Shown one piece after another: positions 19,869 through 29,331 of a stretch of DNA of 64,000 nt. The stretch's first letter is position 1, and each line of letters begins with the position of its first letter. The notes beneath the pieces were generated by a model, which worked only from the letters and a program-made list of their open reading frames with translations, did not search any database and was not told the origin of the DNA. Origin of the DNA: Pseudoalteromonas piratica (lineage in GTDB: Bacteria; Pseudomonadota; Gammaproteobacteria; Enterobacterales; Alteromonadaceae); NCBI RefSeq assembly GCF_000788395.1, contig NZ_CP009888.1:800001-864000 (forward strand). Direction: 5' to 3'. Both the position numbers and the translations under genes were made by a program.

Positions 19869-20522
19869 ATGACGTATTTATGGAATAACGGTGAGGCTAT
19901 TGAGCTTCCTATTGGCAAAGCTGTGTGTGTGGGGCGCAATTATGTTGCCCATGCAGCAGAACTCGGTAATGAAGTACCTACAGAGCCGTTACTCTTTTTA
20001 AAACCAGCGAGTAGTATTGTAAATGCAGAAGGGGAAGTGGCGTTAGACCATAGGTTAGGTGAGCACCATTATGAAGCGGAGCTAATGTTGTTAATTGGTA
20101 AACCACTCAATAAGGGCAATATTGCTGATTATAAGTCTTGTATCGCTGGTTTAGGTGTAGGGCTTGATCTTACGTTACGTGATGAGCAAGCAAAACTGAA
20201 AGCGAAAGGGCACCCGTGGGAGCGCGCAAAAGCCTACGACAAAAGCTGTTTAGTGTCGCGCTTTGTACCGCTAGCAGAGAGTGATTTAACGCACAGTGAA
20301 TTTTCACTTTCGATTAATAATGAGCTTCGCCAATCTGGTGACACCAACCTGATGATATTCAAAATAGAACAACTACTTTCTGAAATTGTCAGATATTTCT
20401 CATTACAGCCGGGCGACATTGTTTTAACGGGCACACCTGAAGGGGTAGGTAAGCTTAATATTCAGGACACCTTGAGTGTATCTCTTAATGGCGAAACGTT
20501 AGCTAATTGCACAATTGCATAG
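19869..20522 (+). CDS. Fumarylacetoacetate hydrolase family protein
   Basis: This 217-residue enzyme of the FAH / acylpyruvase family (YcgM-like) cleaves or hydrates diketo acids with a divalent metal. Metal ligands Glu69 and Glu71 (HYEAELM) and Asp100 (GVGLDLT) are present. PGDIVLTGTPEGVG is the usual C-terminal block. It lies close behind the esterase-like gene and is probably in the same operon. The exact substrate cannot be set; acylpyruvate or oxaloacetate tautomers are common for the family. Confidence 0.9.
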   Translation: MTYLWNNGEAIELPIGKAVCVGRNYVAHAAELGNEVPTEPLLFLKPASSIVNAEGEVALDHRLGEHHYEAELMLLIGKPLNKGNIADYKSCIAGLGVGLDLTLRDEQAKLKAKGHPWERAKAYDKSCLVSRFVPLAESDLTHSEFSLSINNELRQSGDTNLMIFKIEQLLSEIVRYFSLQPGDIVLTGTPEGVGKLNIQDTLSVSLNGETLANCTIA

Positions 20523-20636
20523 AAAGTGGTTTTTATTTCATTCAAAAACATTATTTTTTTCTGAAAACGTATGCGAAGCAATGCGCTGAGTTTGGCCACA
20601 CTTTACAATAAGCGTATCTAAACTCAGGAGAATCAT

Positions 20637-21515
20637 ATGCAAGAATTTAATTTATCGTCGTTTGTGGCTGGCTTTTGGCGTTTAGATGAGTGGCAGCAAC
20701 GCGGGTCTTCTCTAACACAATTCATTGAGCAACTGCTAGCGCTTGGCATAGATACAGTTGACCATGCTGATATCTATGGTCAATACCAGTGTGAGAAACT
20801 CTTTGGTGAGGCATTAACGCCTCATTTAAGAGATCAACTTAAGATCATTACTAAGTGTGGTATTAAACCGGCCTGGCCTGAAAATGGCTTTGCAGGTAAA
20901 ACTGCACATTATGACTCAAGTAAAGCTAACATCATTGCTTCAGCAGAACAATCATTGCGTAATTTCAAAACTGATCGCCTTGATGTGTTATTGATCCACC
21001 GTCCTGATTATTTAATGCATGCGGATGAAGTTGCAGACGCCTTTTGTGAGCTAAAAGCGCAAGGTAAAGTGCTTAACTTTGGTGTATCTAATTTTACGAT
21101 TTCACAGTTTGAGTTATTGCAGTCGCGTTTAGACTTTAAGTTAGTAACCAATCAAATTGAAATGTCGCCGTTACATATGGGGGCACTCGATGATGGTACG
21201 CTTAACTTATGCCAACAGCATCAAATATCACCTATGCTCTGGTCGCCTCTTGCTGGTGGCGGATTATTCGCTGAGACAGAGCAAGCACAACGAGTGAGAA
21301 CTGCATTACACAGTGTTGCCGAAGAAACCGGGTTAGACAGTGTCGATCAAGCTGCTTATGCGTGGTTGTTAACGTTACCATGTCAACCGAGCGTAATCTT
21401 AGGTACCGGAAAGTTAGCGCGTATTCAATCAGCAGTTGCGGCAAGTAAAGTGCGTTTGAGTCGTGAGCAATGGTATAGCGTTTGGCAAGCATCAACAGGT
21501 CACAGTGTGCCATAA
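20637..21515 (+). CDS. Aldo/keto reductase, YdhF-like
   Basis: This 292-residue NADPH-dependent reductase has the aldo/keto reductase tetrad: Asp42, Tyr47 (DHADIYG), Lys73 (ITKCG) and His120 (LLIHRPD). NFGVSNFT and the cofactor region ILGTGKLARI are also present. It follows a strong ribosome binding site (caggag). E. coli YdhF is the closest match from memory. Substrate unknown. Confidence 0.9.
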   Translation: MQEFNLSSFVAGFWRLDEWQQRGSSLTQFIEQLLALGIDTVDHADIYGQYQCEKLFGEALTPHLRDQLKIITKCGIKPAWPENGFAGKTAHYDSSKANIIASAEQSLRNFKTDRLDVLLIHRPDYLMHADEVADAFCELKAQGKVLNFGVSNFTISQFELLQSRLDFKLVTNQIEMSPLHMGALDDGTLNLCQQHQISPMLWSPLAGGGLFAETEQAQRVRTALHSVAEETGLDSVDQAAYAWLLTLPCQPSVILGTGKLARIQSAVAASKVRLSREQWYSVWQASTGHSVP

Positions 21516-21548
21516 CAATTAGCCTTGGATATTTACTAAACGAAATAA

Positions 21549-21566
21549 AGGTGCCGAAAGGCACCC
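21549..21566. terminator. Short hairpin between converging genes
   Basis: Six base pairs (ggtgcc / ggcacc) closed by a GAAA loop. A T-rich tail is present only on the minus strand, so it best serves the porin gene. Confidence 0.6.
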
Positions 21567-21617
21567 TTAGTTGTAGCAAGTTGGAGTAATTTTAGTTTAA
21601 AGCATTAATACTGATTG

Positions 21618-22292
21618 CTAGAGTTCAAAGTCCATGGCAAAGCCCACATAAACTTTTAAGTCGTCATCTGCATCTAAATCTGTTTGCGCAACACCGAAAG
21701 TGAAGCCGCCTTTTGCAATGCTCACACCGTAGTCAATATAGCTGTCGTCTTCGCCATACCACTCTGCAACGGTATCACCCATCGAATTACCAATGTGGAA
21801 TGTAAGCTCGGTTTCATTTAATACTTCAAAAGTTGCGTTTAGCTCTAGGTAAATCATATCTTCTTCTGAAGTTGCACCTGACTGCGCATTGCTAAGATAA
21901 CTTACTTTACCTTCGAGCCAGTTCCAGCTTAACGCACCATAAAGTTCACCAAAGTCAATTGAGTCAACCGCATCAGGGTATGCGTAATACACATAACCCA
22001 CGTCGTAACCAAACTCACCCATTTCACCAGCAAAGCCTGCGTATAAATCAAGTTCATAACCTGGCTTATCACCACCAAAGTCCACATTTGATGCCCATGT
22101 GCCCGCATAAAACCCTGATTCATGGCTGTAATCTATACCACCAGACACTTGAGCGTTGTCGCTAGTTTGCGTTACACCACGCCATAAGTAGTTTGATGAA
22201 GCTGCAGCATTAGCGGTTACTTCTGCATAACTTGCTGCTGAGAAAAAGGCGATACTCGTAGCAGTGAGAGTTGTGAGTAATTGTTTTTTCAT
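21618..22292 (-). CDS. TorF family putative outer-membrane porin
   Basis: This 224-residue protein has a signal peptide (1-23, ending ASYA). It starts with the family's typical NYLWRGVTQT and continues as alternating amphipathic strands (SGGIDYSHESGFYAGTWASN) to a hydrophobic end (VGFAMDFEL), as in outer-membrane beta barrels. It is acidic. It matches the group annotated TIGR02001 / TorF. The transported substance is unknown. Confidence 0.87.
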   Translation of the reverse strand: MKKQLLTTLTATSIAFFSAASYAEVTANAAASSNYLWRGVTQTSDNAQVSGGIDYSHESGFYAGTWASNVDFGGDKPGYELDLYAGFAGEMGEFGYDVGYVYYAYPDAVDSIDFGELYGALSWNWLEGKVSYLSNAQSGATSEEDMIYLELNATFEVLNETELTFHIGNSMGDTVAEWYGEDDSYIDYGVSIAKGGFTFGVAQTDLDADDDLKVYVGFAMDFEL

Positions 22293-22447
22293 AATAATTC
22301 CTAAAATTGTAGCGCTGAGTTAACTATCCATTAACAAAGTTTATGCCTAAACTGAAAAGTTCAAGAATATCAAAGTACTAGTAGGGAATTATGAATTTGG
22401 CAAGATGAGTATTTGAAAATAATGCACTAACTCGGTGCGTGAAAATT

Positions 22448-22476
22448 ACAAGGTGCACAAAAACTGCGCACCTTGT
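22448..22476 (-). terminator. Terminator of the unknown minus-strand gene
   Basis: A nine-base-pair stem (acaaggtgc / gcaccttgt). On the minus strand it is followed by aattttc. Confidence 0.65.
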
Positions 22477-22483
22477 TTTGTAA

Positions 22484-23650
22484 TTAGCCGAAAATAGTAC
22501 GCATCAAAGTGATGGTTTCATCAACGCTACGACCAGCAGCAACTTCTTTTACAATAGAATCGCGCATATTCTTAATATGTTGTGGCATATCTTCTGCTGC
22601 CAACGCACGATCAACCAATGCTTCAGCTGATTCTTTCCCGCGTTTACGGCCACTCGATTTTTCTGAGCTTGCGCGTTTCGGTTTATGAAGTGCTTTGTAG
22701 TAGTTAGAATTTTCTTTTGCATCGTCACTGTAATAAGCAAACCAACATGGTACTAATGCTTTGTACTGCCAAAGAGCTTGTTCTTCTTCGGCTTCAGGTG
22801 TTGTTGCAATAAACCAAGGTTGTTTGTGAATTGCCATAACTATGTCATGCCAGTAGCGGCCAAAGTCTTGGTTGTTTAATCTTACAAGGCCAAACGCTTG
22901 GCATAAGATATCAAGGCTTGCTGCTGTTACTGGGGTGAAAAAATCAGGGCGGCGCATGGCTAGTAAGCGTGTTGCCGGCGCAAGTGTGGCTTTTTCATTA
23001 TCAACTGCTGCAAATGCTGTAATGTAACCGTGAACAAAGTCCATGTAGTTTTCAAAGGTGATTTCACCTTCTAACGGAATATGACTAAGCGCATCATTTA
23101 AGTCAGTACAGCTGGTGGCAATCACATTATGTAGCGCTTTGGCTGTTTTGGTTGACGCAAACCATTCAACATCAAATTGATAGATGTTCGGATCATGTTT
23201 TGCCGTATGCTTTCCGGCAAACGCTAGCTTGTCTTCTTCAATCATATCAACCAGAGAGGTTTCACGAATACTCTCAATATGTTTAAGCAGTGCAATTTGC
23301 TCATCTAGCACAATGCGCTCTTTATTTTGCTGAATTGAATCAAATACAACTGGCCAAGGCGCAATACGTAGCGTTTTAATTTGGCTAATGCCAATACCCG
23401 CCTCTAGCTGTTGCTGAATTTTCTTTAAAATAGGTAGTTGGTTTGGTTCAAGTAGGTCAAAATTTACGCGTTTGCTTACAATATCAATTAACTCATAACA
23501 CCAGCCGGCAAAGTCTTCTGGATGGTTACTTACTTTTACGGCCATTAGGTTAAGGCTAACATCTGGAATGAGTTTTAAAATATTTTGGTAGATGTTTGCT
23601 TCCACTTCAGAAAGTGGCATTTTCGATGGCGACGTAAGCAATTTTTTCAT
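22484..23650 (-). CDS. Protein of unknown function with RLLAMRRPDFF motif
   Basis: I do not recognise the family of this 388-residue soluble protein. The centre has ATRLLAMRRPDFFTPVTA, then LCQAFGL and RYWHDIVMAIHKQPWF. From memory this arrangement recurs in uncharacterised proteins, some near restriction or defence genes, but I cannot name the family. Residues near KPKRASSEKSSGRKRGK form a basic low-complexity linker, followed by a helical end. No signal peptide or membrane helix is seen. The start at 23650 (MKKLLTSPS) is preferred; an upstream ATG at 23722 would add a hydrophobic stretch without a ribosome site. It stands alone. Confidence 0.75.
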   Translation of the reverse strand: MKKLLTSPSKMPLSEVEANIYQNILKLIPDVSLNLMAVKVSNHPEDFAGWCYELIDIVSKRVNFDLLEPNQLPILKKIQQQLEAGIGISQIKTLRIAPWPVVFDSIQQNKERIVLDEQIALLKHIESIRETSLVDMIEEDKLAFAGKHTAKHDPNIYQFDVEWFASTKTAKALHNVIATSCTDLNDALSHIPLEGEITFENYMDFVHGYITAFAAVDNEKATLAPATRLLAMRRPDFFTPVTAASLDILCQAFGLVRLNNQDFGRYWHDIVMAIHKQPWFIATTPEAEEEQALWQYKALVPCWFAYYSDDAKENSNYYKALHKPKRASSEKSSGRKRGKESAEALVDRALAAEDMPQHIKNMRDSIVKEVAAGRSVDETITLMRTIFG

Positions 23651-23755
23651 AATTAGTAAGTGACCCCAATATAATATTAACAATGTCCTGCAAAGCGTTA
23701 CGCTAAGCGGGCTGTGGATCATACTGAGATCTAATTTTGATGCAATATTGACTTC

Positions 23756-24793
23756 TTAAATTTCGCGCCTGAGTTGACTAAAAACTTGAAGGTCATGGGT
23801 TTTATTTTTCCAAACGCCTTTTTCACGCATTACACCATCTAAATGAAAACCAAGTTTGGTAAACAACATAGACGAAGCAGTGTTTTCAGGTAGTACTTCC
23901 GCTTCAATACGATTTAAAGAGGCGATATGGGTAAACATCCATTTTGTCATAGTAGTAATAGCACTCGATGCGAAACCTTGTTGCCAGAAATCAGGGTGGA
24001 TCTCGATACTAATTTTCGCTGTGCGTATTGCGAAATCATATTTGTATCCACAACTGCCAACAATTTGTTTATGCGAGTTGCACTGTATTAACCAGCGATG
24101 CCCGTTACCTTGTCTGCGTATTAATTCATCTTGCTCAATAAGTGTTTTTGCTTCTGCTAGGCTTTTCATAGTTGGAAGATCGTAAAACTCACACACCTTT
24201 GAACTAGAAAAAAGATGGAAAACAGCTTCAGCCTGTGCCTGTGTTTGTTCAACTAACGTGAACTTGTCGGATGTGATTTCAGGAAAGTTATCAATACTTA
24301 GGTGAATTAAATGATGCCCCCACTTTTCATAGCGTTTCTGCTCTACAAGACCAAGATTAGTGAGTATTTTATGTGATGCGGTATTAGCAACATCTACCTC
24401 ACCAACAATATAAGAAAGGCCGAGTTGGTTAAATGCGTATTCAAGTGCAGCGCGACTTGCTTCCATGCCTAACCCTTTCCCCCAATATTCTGGCAGCATA
24501 CGGTAGCCGATATCCGGTGCATTTAACTCAGGTTCATATTTTAATCCACAAAACCCAATCACTTGATTATTCTCTTTGAGGATTATGGCAAAGCGTGCAT
24601 AGCCAATCTCGTTATATTCTTTTAACCAAATATTGCGAATAATATTTTCGGCATCGTTTATGGTGTTCACCCAACCAGCGTCTCCAGTGTAACGGGTGAC
24701 ATCTTCATTACTGCTAAATTTAAAAACTTGCTCAGCATCTTCGAGCGTAAATTGCCGCATAAGCATTCGAGGTGTTTCAATTAATGTGTTCAT
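23756..24793 (-). CDS. Tandem GNAT acetyltransferase (RimJ/RimL type)
   Basis: The 345-residue protein contains two consecutive GNAT domains. The first (1 to about 170) begins IETPRMLMRQFTLEDAEQVF and has the acetyl-CoA loop WGKGLGMEA. The second (about 180-345) has WQQGFASSA in the same place and NTASSMLFTKLGF near the end. RimJ/RimL-type enzymes acetylate protein N-termini or small amines. The second domain has weaker similarity and may bind substrate. It is divergent from the MocR-like regulator, 87 bases away, which may control it. Confidence 0.9.
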   Translation of the reverse strand: MNTLIETPRMLMRQFTLEDAEQVFKFSSNEDVTRYTGDAGWVNTINDAENIIRNIWLKEYNEIGYARFAIILKENNQVIGFCGLKYEPELNAPDIGYRMLPEYWGKGLGMEASRAALEYAFNQLGLSYIVGEVDVANTASHKILTNLGLVEQKRYEKWGHHLIHLSIDNFPEITSDKFTLVEQTQAQAEAVFHLFSSSKVCEFYDLPTMKSLAEAKTLIEQDELIRRQGNGHRWLIQCNSHKQIVGSCGYKYDFAIRTAKISIEIHPDFWQQGFASSAITTMTKWMFTHIASLNRIEAEVLPENTASSMLFTKLGFHLDGVMREKGVWKNKTHDLQVFSQLRREI

Positions 24794-24837
24794 ATTGACT
24801 CCTTTTCTGTAATGCTTTAAATCTTAATTTTCAGATC

Positions 24838-24880
24838 AAATACATAACAGATACAGTTTCTGATTTTTTTTAGGGTACAG
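24838..24880. promoter_or_regulatory. Possible regulator site with repeated ATACA/GTACAG
   Basis: In the 87-base divergent gap there are three similar hexamers on the plus strand: atacat (24840-24845), atacag (24851-24856) and gtacag (24875-24880). MocR-type regulators such as GabR bind direct repeats of this kind. Assignment is tentative. Confidence 0.35.
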
Positions 24881-26302
24881 ATGCCGCATTTTAAATATCG
24901 CCAACTGACAGATTATTACCATCAGCTTATTGTTTCGGGTGAGTACGTTAACGGAGACAAGTTGCCATCCGTAAGAGCTTTGAGCAAAGAACATAATGTG
25001 TCAATTAGTACCTCGACCAAGGTATTAAATGAATTAGAGTTAGCCGGACTAGTAACAGCGAAAGCAAAATCGGGGTATTTCGTTACACAACAAAATGATG
25101 ATTTATTGTTTGGCTTCGGTGACAAGGTAATTAATAAACGTGATTTAAATGCGCTATCACTTGCAGAGTCGGTGCAATACTCTTTCAATGATGAATCTAT
25201 TTTACCGCTGTCGTGTACAGGCCCCTCTACGGTGCTTGATAATGAAGCGACTCTTAATAAATTTTATCGAAAAGCGTTTTCAAAAAGACCTTTTCGGTTG
25301 CAGCAAGACAACTTTGAGTTGGGGTTACCAGAACTACGTTATGCGCTGGCTAAGCATTTAGAATTTAGCCAAGAGTTACAATTTAGCGAAAATATTTTAA
25401 TCACGCATGGGCGTAGCGATGCACTAAATCTAGCATTGGTTTCACTCGGCCTATTGCATGAAAAGGTGGCTGTTGAAGCGCCTTGCTCATTTTTTATTAA
25501 TGCTAACTTGCAGCAGCTGAACATCGAAACGGTGGCTGTACCTATGCAGGCCGATTTTACTAAAGAAATCGCTTTGATGGATGAGGCGTTTCTGTCTGAG
25601 CCATTTAGGGCTTATATCTTTAATCCAAACTTTAATGATCCAACCGGTCGGCTACTGAGTGATGATAATAAACAAGCATTAATAACCTGGGCGCAATCTC
25701 GCAATGTGATTTTAATCGAATATGATCGAGGGGAGCTCTATTTTTCTGGTCAGCGTCCAAAGTCGATTATCCATTTACTGCAGAGCCATCATAAAACACC
25801 CGCAATTAGTATTGGGGATTTCTCCGATACGGTCAGTTTCAGTTTTTCACTCGGTTACATGGTGTGCCATCAATGCGTTGATATGTGTTCTTTTACCAAA
25901 CATATTACTGTTGAAAAACCCGATATGATAAGTCAAATGATGTTAAGTGAAATGATAACGTCATTGGAATATCGCAAACTTTTAGCAAGGTTACGTAAAC
26001 AAATGTGGCAGCAGTACTGTTTAACAAAGGCTTTGTTAAAACCCCTTTATTCACATTTGAGCGTAGCTGTTGTAAAAGGTGGACCATGTATTTGGTTTAA
26101 ACTACCTCGCGGTAAAAGTTCTGAGCTTCTATTTCAACGTTTACTCAAGCGTAATATTGCGATTGCACCAGGAAAAATGTTTTTAGCAAATAATGATTTT
26201 GAAAACTATTTTAGAATTACTTTTGCTTTGCCATGGGAACCCAGAATGGTCGAAGGGTTAAGTGTGCTGGTTGAAGAAACCTTATTATTTTTAGCAAGCT
26301 AG
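24881..26302 (+). CDS. MocR-like GntR/aminotransferase regulator with altered PLP site
   Basis: This 473-residue protein has an N-terminal GntR winged helix (about 1-70; GDKLPSVRALSKEHNVS) and a fold type I aminotransferase-like domain (FNPNFNDPTGRLL, then GDFSDTVSFSFSLGYM). In MocR regulators the lysine of the FSK motif binds pyridoxal phosphate. Here that position is Asp316 (FSD). The usual Asp-x-x-Tyr site also looks changed (IEYDRGELYF). The protein has probably lost normal cofactor chemistry and may respond to a different ligand. It is divergent from the acetyltransferase gene. Confidence 0.88.
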   Translation: MPHFKYRQLTDYYHQLIVSGEYVNGDKLPSVRALSKEHNVSISTSTKVLNELELAGLVTAKAKSGYFVTQQNDDLLFGFGDKVINKRDLNALSLAESVQYSFNDESILPLSCTGPSTVLDNEATLNKFYRKAFSKRPFRLQQDNFELGLPELRYALAKHLEFSQELQFSENILITHGRSDALNLALVSLGLLHEKVAVEAPCSFFINANLQQLNIETVAVPMQADFTKEIALMDEAFLSEPFRAYIFNPNFNDPTGRLLSDDNKQALITWAQSRNVILIEYDRGELYFSGQRPKSIIHLLQSHHKTPAISIGDFSDTVSFSFSLGYMVCHQCVDMCSFTKHITVEKPDMISQMMLSEMITSLEYRKLLARLRKQMWQQYCLTKALLKPLYSHLSVAVVKGGPCIWFKLPRGKSSELLFQRLLKRNIAIAPGKMFLANNDFENYFRITFALPWEPRMVEGLSVLVEETLLFLAS

Positions 26303-26361
26303 GTTTTAACTTTAGTGGGCCTTAGCTATAGTAGCGATAGGTGTGAATTAAGGGACAAACA

Positions 26362-28299
26362 ATGAAAACGTTCGCAAAAGTTATTGGATTTTTATTTTTA
26401 GGCATTGTTGCATTAATAGTGGCGCTGCCATTTATTATTCCAGTCGATTATATTTTTAAGCAAGTTACACAGTCTGTTGAACAAACAACAGGGCGTACGC
26501 TCGAAATTAAAGGTGATAAAACCCTCTCTGTTTTCCCAAAGCTAAAGCTTGAGCTGAACGATGTAGCATTTTCAAACTTTAAACAGGGTTCACAGCCCAG
26601 TATGGCATCGATGGACCAACTGGCCATTCATATTCCTTACCTTTCAGTGCTCACAGGTGATATCAAACTGGAGAAGTTTGTTATTAATAATCCAAGTATT
26701 CTATTAGAGAAGATGCCAAATGGTGATGTGAATTGGCAACTGGTTAAGACTACTGGTGCGCAAGATGAAAACTCAAGGTCTTCTCAGCAAGGCGCTTCGC
26801 AAGGGTTACCTGAAGGGCTTGATATTCAATTAGGCGAAGTTGCGATTTATGGCGGTAGCTTTACATTTATCGATCATCAAAATAATACATCGCAAAAAGT
26901 AACAGATTTAGATTTAGCTATTAAATTACCTTCGCTCAAAAAGGAGCTGAAAGTAGAAGGCGCAGTTACTTATATGGCTGAGAAGTTTGAATTAGATGTC
27001 ACACTTAACACACCAGAAAAACTATTGTTAGGCCAAGACTTTACGTTAAAAACCTTATTAGATTCACGTTTGGTGTCCCTTACCTTTGATGGGTTAGTTG
27101 CAAAACAGATGACTGATTTTAGTGGTAAATTAGAAGTGACGGGCGATTCGGTTAAAGCGCTTGCTAAGTGGCAAAATCAAGCGCTCATAGCGAAAGACAA
27201 TGCATTTAATAAATTTTCAATTGTGTCTGAAATGCGTTTTGTCGGACAAGAGCTTAATTTATCTAAGCTCGATGCCAGCTTAGATGAACTAGCAATTAAA
27301 GGCTCCGCCAAACTAGCGTTAACAAATGTGCCTAAGATTACTGCCAATGTTGATTTAGGTATGTTGAATGTTAACCCTTACTTACCTGAATCAATTGATG
27401 TACCTGAAGAATCAAAAGAGCAAACAACTCAAACGCCAAGCGAGCCGCAACCCATCGCTTGGGATGACAGTGAAATCGACTTATCTGCGCTTAACATTGT
27501 TAATGCTGATATTAAAGTTGCGGCGACAGGTTTTCAATTTAAAGAAATTAAACTTGGTGAAACTAAGTTATCACTGAAACTTAATAATGGTACGGCACAA
27601 CTTGGCCTAGATAAGTTTAAAGCGTATGAAGGTGATGGAACCGGGCAGATTGTATTGGTTGCTAAACGTGCACCCTATAAAATGAATACGTCATTCTCAT
27701 TTGAAGGTATTCAGGCTGAACCTTTGCTTAGTGATGCTGTGGGCTTTGACAAATTAATGGGTAAAGGGGAGCTAACTATTGCGCTTAACACCCAAGGCCA
27801 ATCTCAAAAAGAGTTTGTAAATGCATTACATGGTGCAATTGGTTTTGGTTTTAAAGATGGTGCCGTTAAAGGCGCTAACATTGCAGCGATGGTGCGCAGT
27901 GCTGAACAGCTTATTAATGGTGGTGGCCTTGACGCAAAAGGGTTGGAAAAAGGGTTTGATAATGCAGAGAAAACCGATTTCTCAGCGCTTACAGGTAATT
28001 TTCAATTTGTTGATGGTGTGAGTAAGCAAAATGACTTATCGCTGAAAAGTCCGCTGATTCGTGTTTCTGGTAATGGTGATATTGATTTGCCGGCAACTAA
28101 AATTAACTATCGCTTAGTGACTGGCATTGTTGATTCAATCGAAGGGCAAGGCACACAAGATCAAAGCACAGGCTTTAAAATTCCAATTCGTATTAAAGGG
28201 CCATTTCACGATGTGCAAGTTAAACCTGATATTGGTGATGCAGCAAAAGATAAAGCCAAAGATAAAATTAAAGACAAACTAAAAAGTTTATTTAATTAA
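26362..28299 (+). CDS. AsmA family protein
   Basis: This 645-residue envelope protein has one N-terminal membrane helix (about 5-27). The AsmA N-terminal region follows (TGRTLEIKGDKTLSVFPKLKLELNDV), and the C-terminal AsmA block has SPLIRVSGNGDIDLPATKINY. The end is lysine/aspartate-rich (KDKAKDKIKDKLKSLF). AsmA-like proteins are held by the inner membrane, reach into the periplasm and affect phospholipid or LPS balance. The ribosome site agggac precedes it. The length is close to E. coli AsmA (617). Confidence 0.9.
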   Translation: MKTFAKVIGFLFLGIVALIVALPFIIPVDYIFKQVTQSVEQTTGRTLEIKGDKTLSVFPKLKLELNDVAFSNFKQGSQPSMASMDQLAIHIPYLSVLTGDIKLEKFVINNPSILLEKMPNGDVNWQLVKTTGAQDENSRSSQQGASQGLPEGLDIQLGEVAIYGGSFTFIDHQNNTSQKVTDLDLAIKLPSLKKELKVEGAVTYMAEKFELDVTLNTPEKLLLGQDFTLKTLLDSRLVSLTFDGLVAKQMTDFSGKLEVTGDSVKALAKWQNQALIAKDNAFNKFSIVSEMRFVGQELNLSKLDASLDELAIKGSAKLALTNVPKITANVDLGMLNVNPYLPESIDVPEESKEQTTQTPSEPQPIAWDDSEIDLSALNIVNADIKVAATGFQFKEIKLGETKLSLKLNNGTAQLGLDKFKAYEGDGTGQIVLVAKRAPYKMNTSFSFEGIQAEPLLSDAVGFDKLMGKGELTIALNTQGQSQKEFVNALHGAIGFGFKDGAVKGANIAAMVRSAEQLINGGGLDAKGLEKGFDNAEKTDFSALTGNFQFVDGVSKQNDLSLKSPLIRVSGNGDIDLPATKINYRLVTGIVDSIEGQGTQDQSTGFKIPIRIKGPFHDVQVKPDIGDAAKDKAKDKIKDKLKSLFN

Positions 28300-28420
28300 A
28301 GATGATTTAATAAGGCTTTGTAAACGAGTTTAGTGAACAAAGCCTTCAACGCTTGATATTCAAATTTTATCCCCCATTTTGTTTAACAGTAAAACTGAAT
28401 AGTGCTGTATGTTTTTTAAA

Positions 28421-28448
28421 CTCCTTGTTATTGCAAGGCTTTTTTTAT
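28421..28448 (+). terminator. Terminator upstream of spc operon
   Basis: Stem ccttg / caagg followed by a run of eight T after one C. Confidence 0.7.
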
Positions 28449-28504
28449 CATTGGTTTAAGCATTAAATTAATTAAAAAATAACCTACCACTTATCCATGT
28501 TTGC

Positions 28505-28513
28505 TGGTACAAT
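28505..28513 (+). promoter_or_regulatory. Extended -10 promoter of the spc operon
   Basis: TGG followed by tacaat forms an extended -10 element, with the GC-rich discriminator gcccgccc just downstream. No good -35 was seen. It lies about 110 bases before rplN, which is needed because no S10 operon runs in from upstream. Confidence 0.5.
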
Positions 28514-28622
28514 TGCCCGCCCTTGAGCTGTCGATGACACGCTTAATGGTGAACAAATAAACGTTTAGGTCGTGAATTTGTATGAATTTACGGCAAATTT
28601 TAACTACACCGGAGCATATAAA

Positions 28623-28991
28623 ATGATCCAAATGCAAACTCAGCTGGACGTTGCTGATAACAGCGGCGCTCGCAAAGTGCAGTGTATTAAAGTCCTTGGC
28701 GGTTCGCACCGTCGCTACGCAGCGATTGGCGATATCATCAAAGTTTCTGTTAAAGAAGCGATTCCTCGCGGTAAAGTGAAGAAAGGTGATGTTAAAAACG
28801 CAGTAGTTGTGCGTACTAAAAAAGGCGTTCGTCGTCCAGACGGCTCTTTAATCCGTTTCGATAGCAATGCGGCAGTAATCTTAAACGATAGCTTACAGCC
28901 AATTGGTACTCGTATCTTTGGCCCTGTGACTCGTGAACTTCGTAACGATAAGTTCATGAAGATCGTTTCACTAGCCCCAGAAGTACTATAA
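28623..28991 (+). CDS. rplN: 50S ribosomal protein L14
   Basis: This 122-residue protein aligns with E. coli L14 (123) from [19 protein letters not shown] to [12 protein letters not shown], with one residue less near the C-terminal third. It binds 23S rRNA at the subunit interface. The start at 28623 follows cggagc. It is the first gene of the spc operon here; in E. coli rpsQ of the S10 operon precedes it, but here an AsmA gene does. Confidence 0.98.
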   Translation: MIQMQTQLDVADNSGARKVQCIKVLGGSHRRYAAIGDIIKVSVKEAIPRGKVKKGDVKNAVVVRTKKGVRRPDGSLIRFDSNAAVILNDSLQPIGTRIFGPVTRELRNDKFMKIVSLAPEVL

Positions 28992-29001
28992 GGAGTCGAT
29001 C

Positions 29002-29316
29002 ATGGCAGCAAAAATCCGTCGTGATGACGAAGTAATCGTACTTGCAGGTAAAGACAAAGGTAAGCGCGGCAAAGTGCTTTCAGTTGTAACTGAATCTAGT
29101 CGAGTATTTGTTGAAGGCGTTAACTTAATCAAGAAGCACCAGAAGCCAGTTCCTCAGTTGAACCAGCCAGGCGGTATTGTTGAGAAAGAAGCGTCAATCG
29201 ACGTATCAAACGTAGCGATCTTTAACCAGGAAACTGGTAAAGCGGATCGTGTAGGTTTCAAGATTGAAGATGGTAAGAAAGTACGTATCTTCAAATCTAC
29301 CGGTAAAACTATCTAA
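29002..29316 (+). CDS. rplX: 50S ribosomal protein L24
   Basis: This 104-residue protein has the KOW motif near the start ([19 protein letters not shown]) and the usual [21 protein letters not shown]24 starts assembly of the 50S subunit. It lies ten bases after rplN and the ribosome site aaggag overlaps the gap. Confidence 0.98.
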   Translation: MAAKIRRDDEVIVLAGKDKGKRGKVLSVVTESSRVFVEGVNLIKKHQKPVPQLNQPGGIVEKEASIDVSNVAIFNQETGKADRVGFKIEDGKKVRIFKSTGKTI

Positions 29317-29331
29317 TAGTCGGAGTATACG

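Larger units (their letters stand above)
28300..28622. other. Intergenic region between asmA-like gene and spc operon
   Basis: It holds a ten-base-pair hairpin (aaggctttgt / acaaagcctt, 28312-28346), a shorter terminator (28421-28448) and the putative spc promoter (28505-28513). No gene is seen. The 110-base leader before rplN is long enough for RNA control. Confidence 0.7.
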
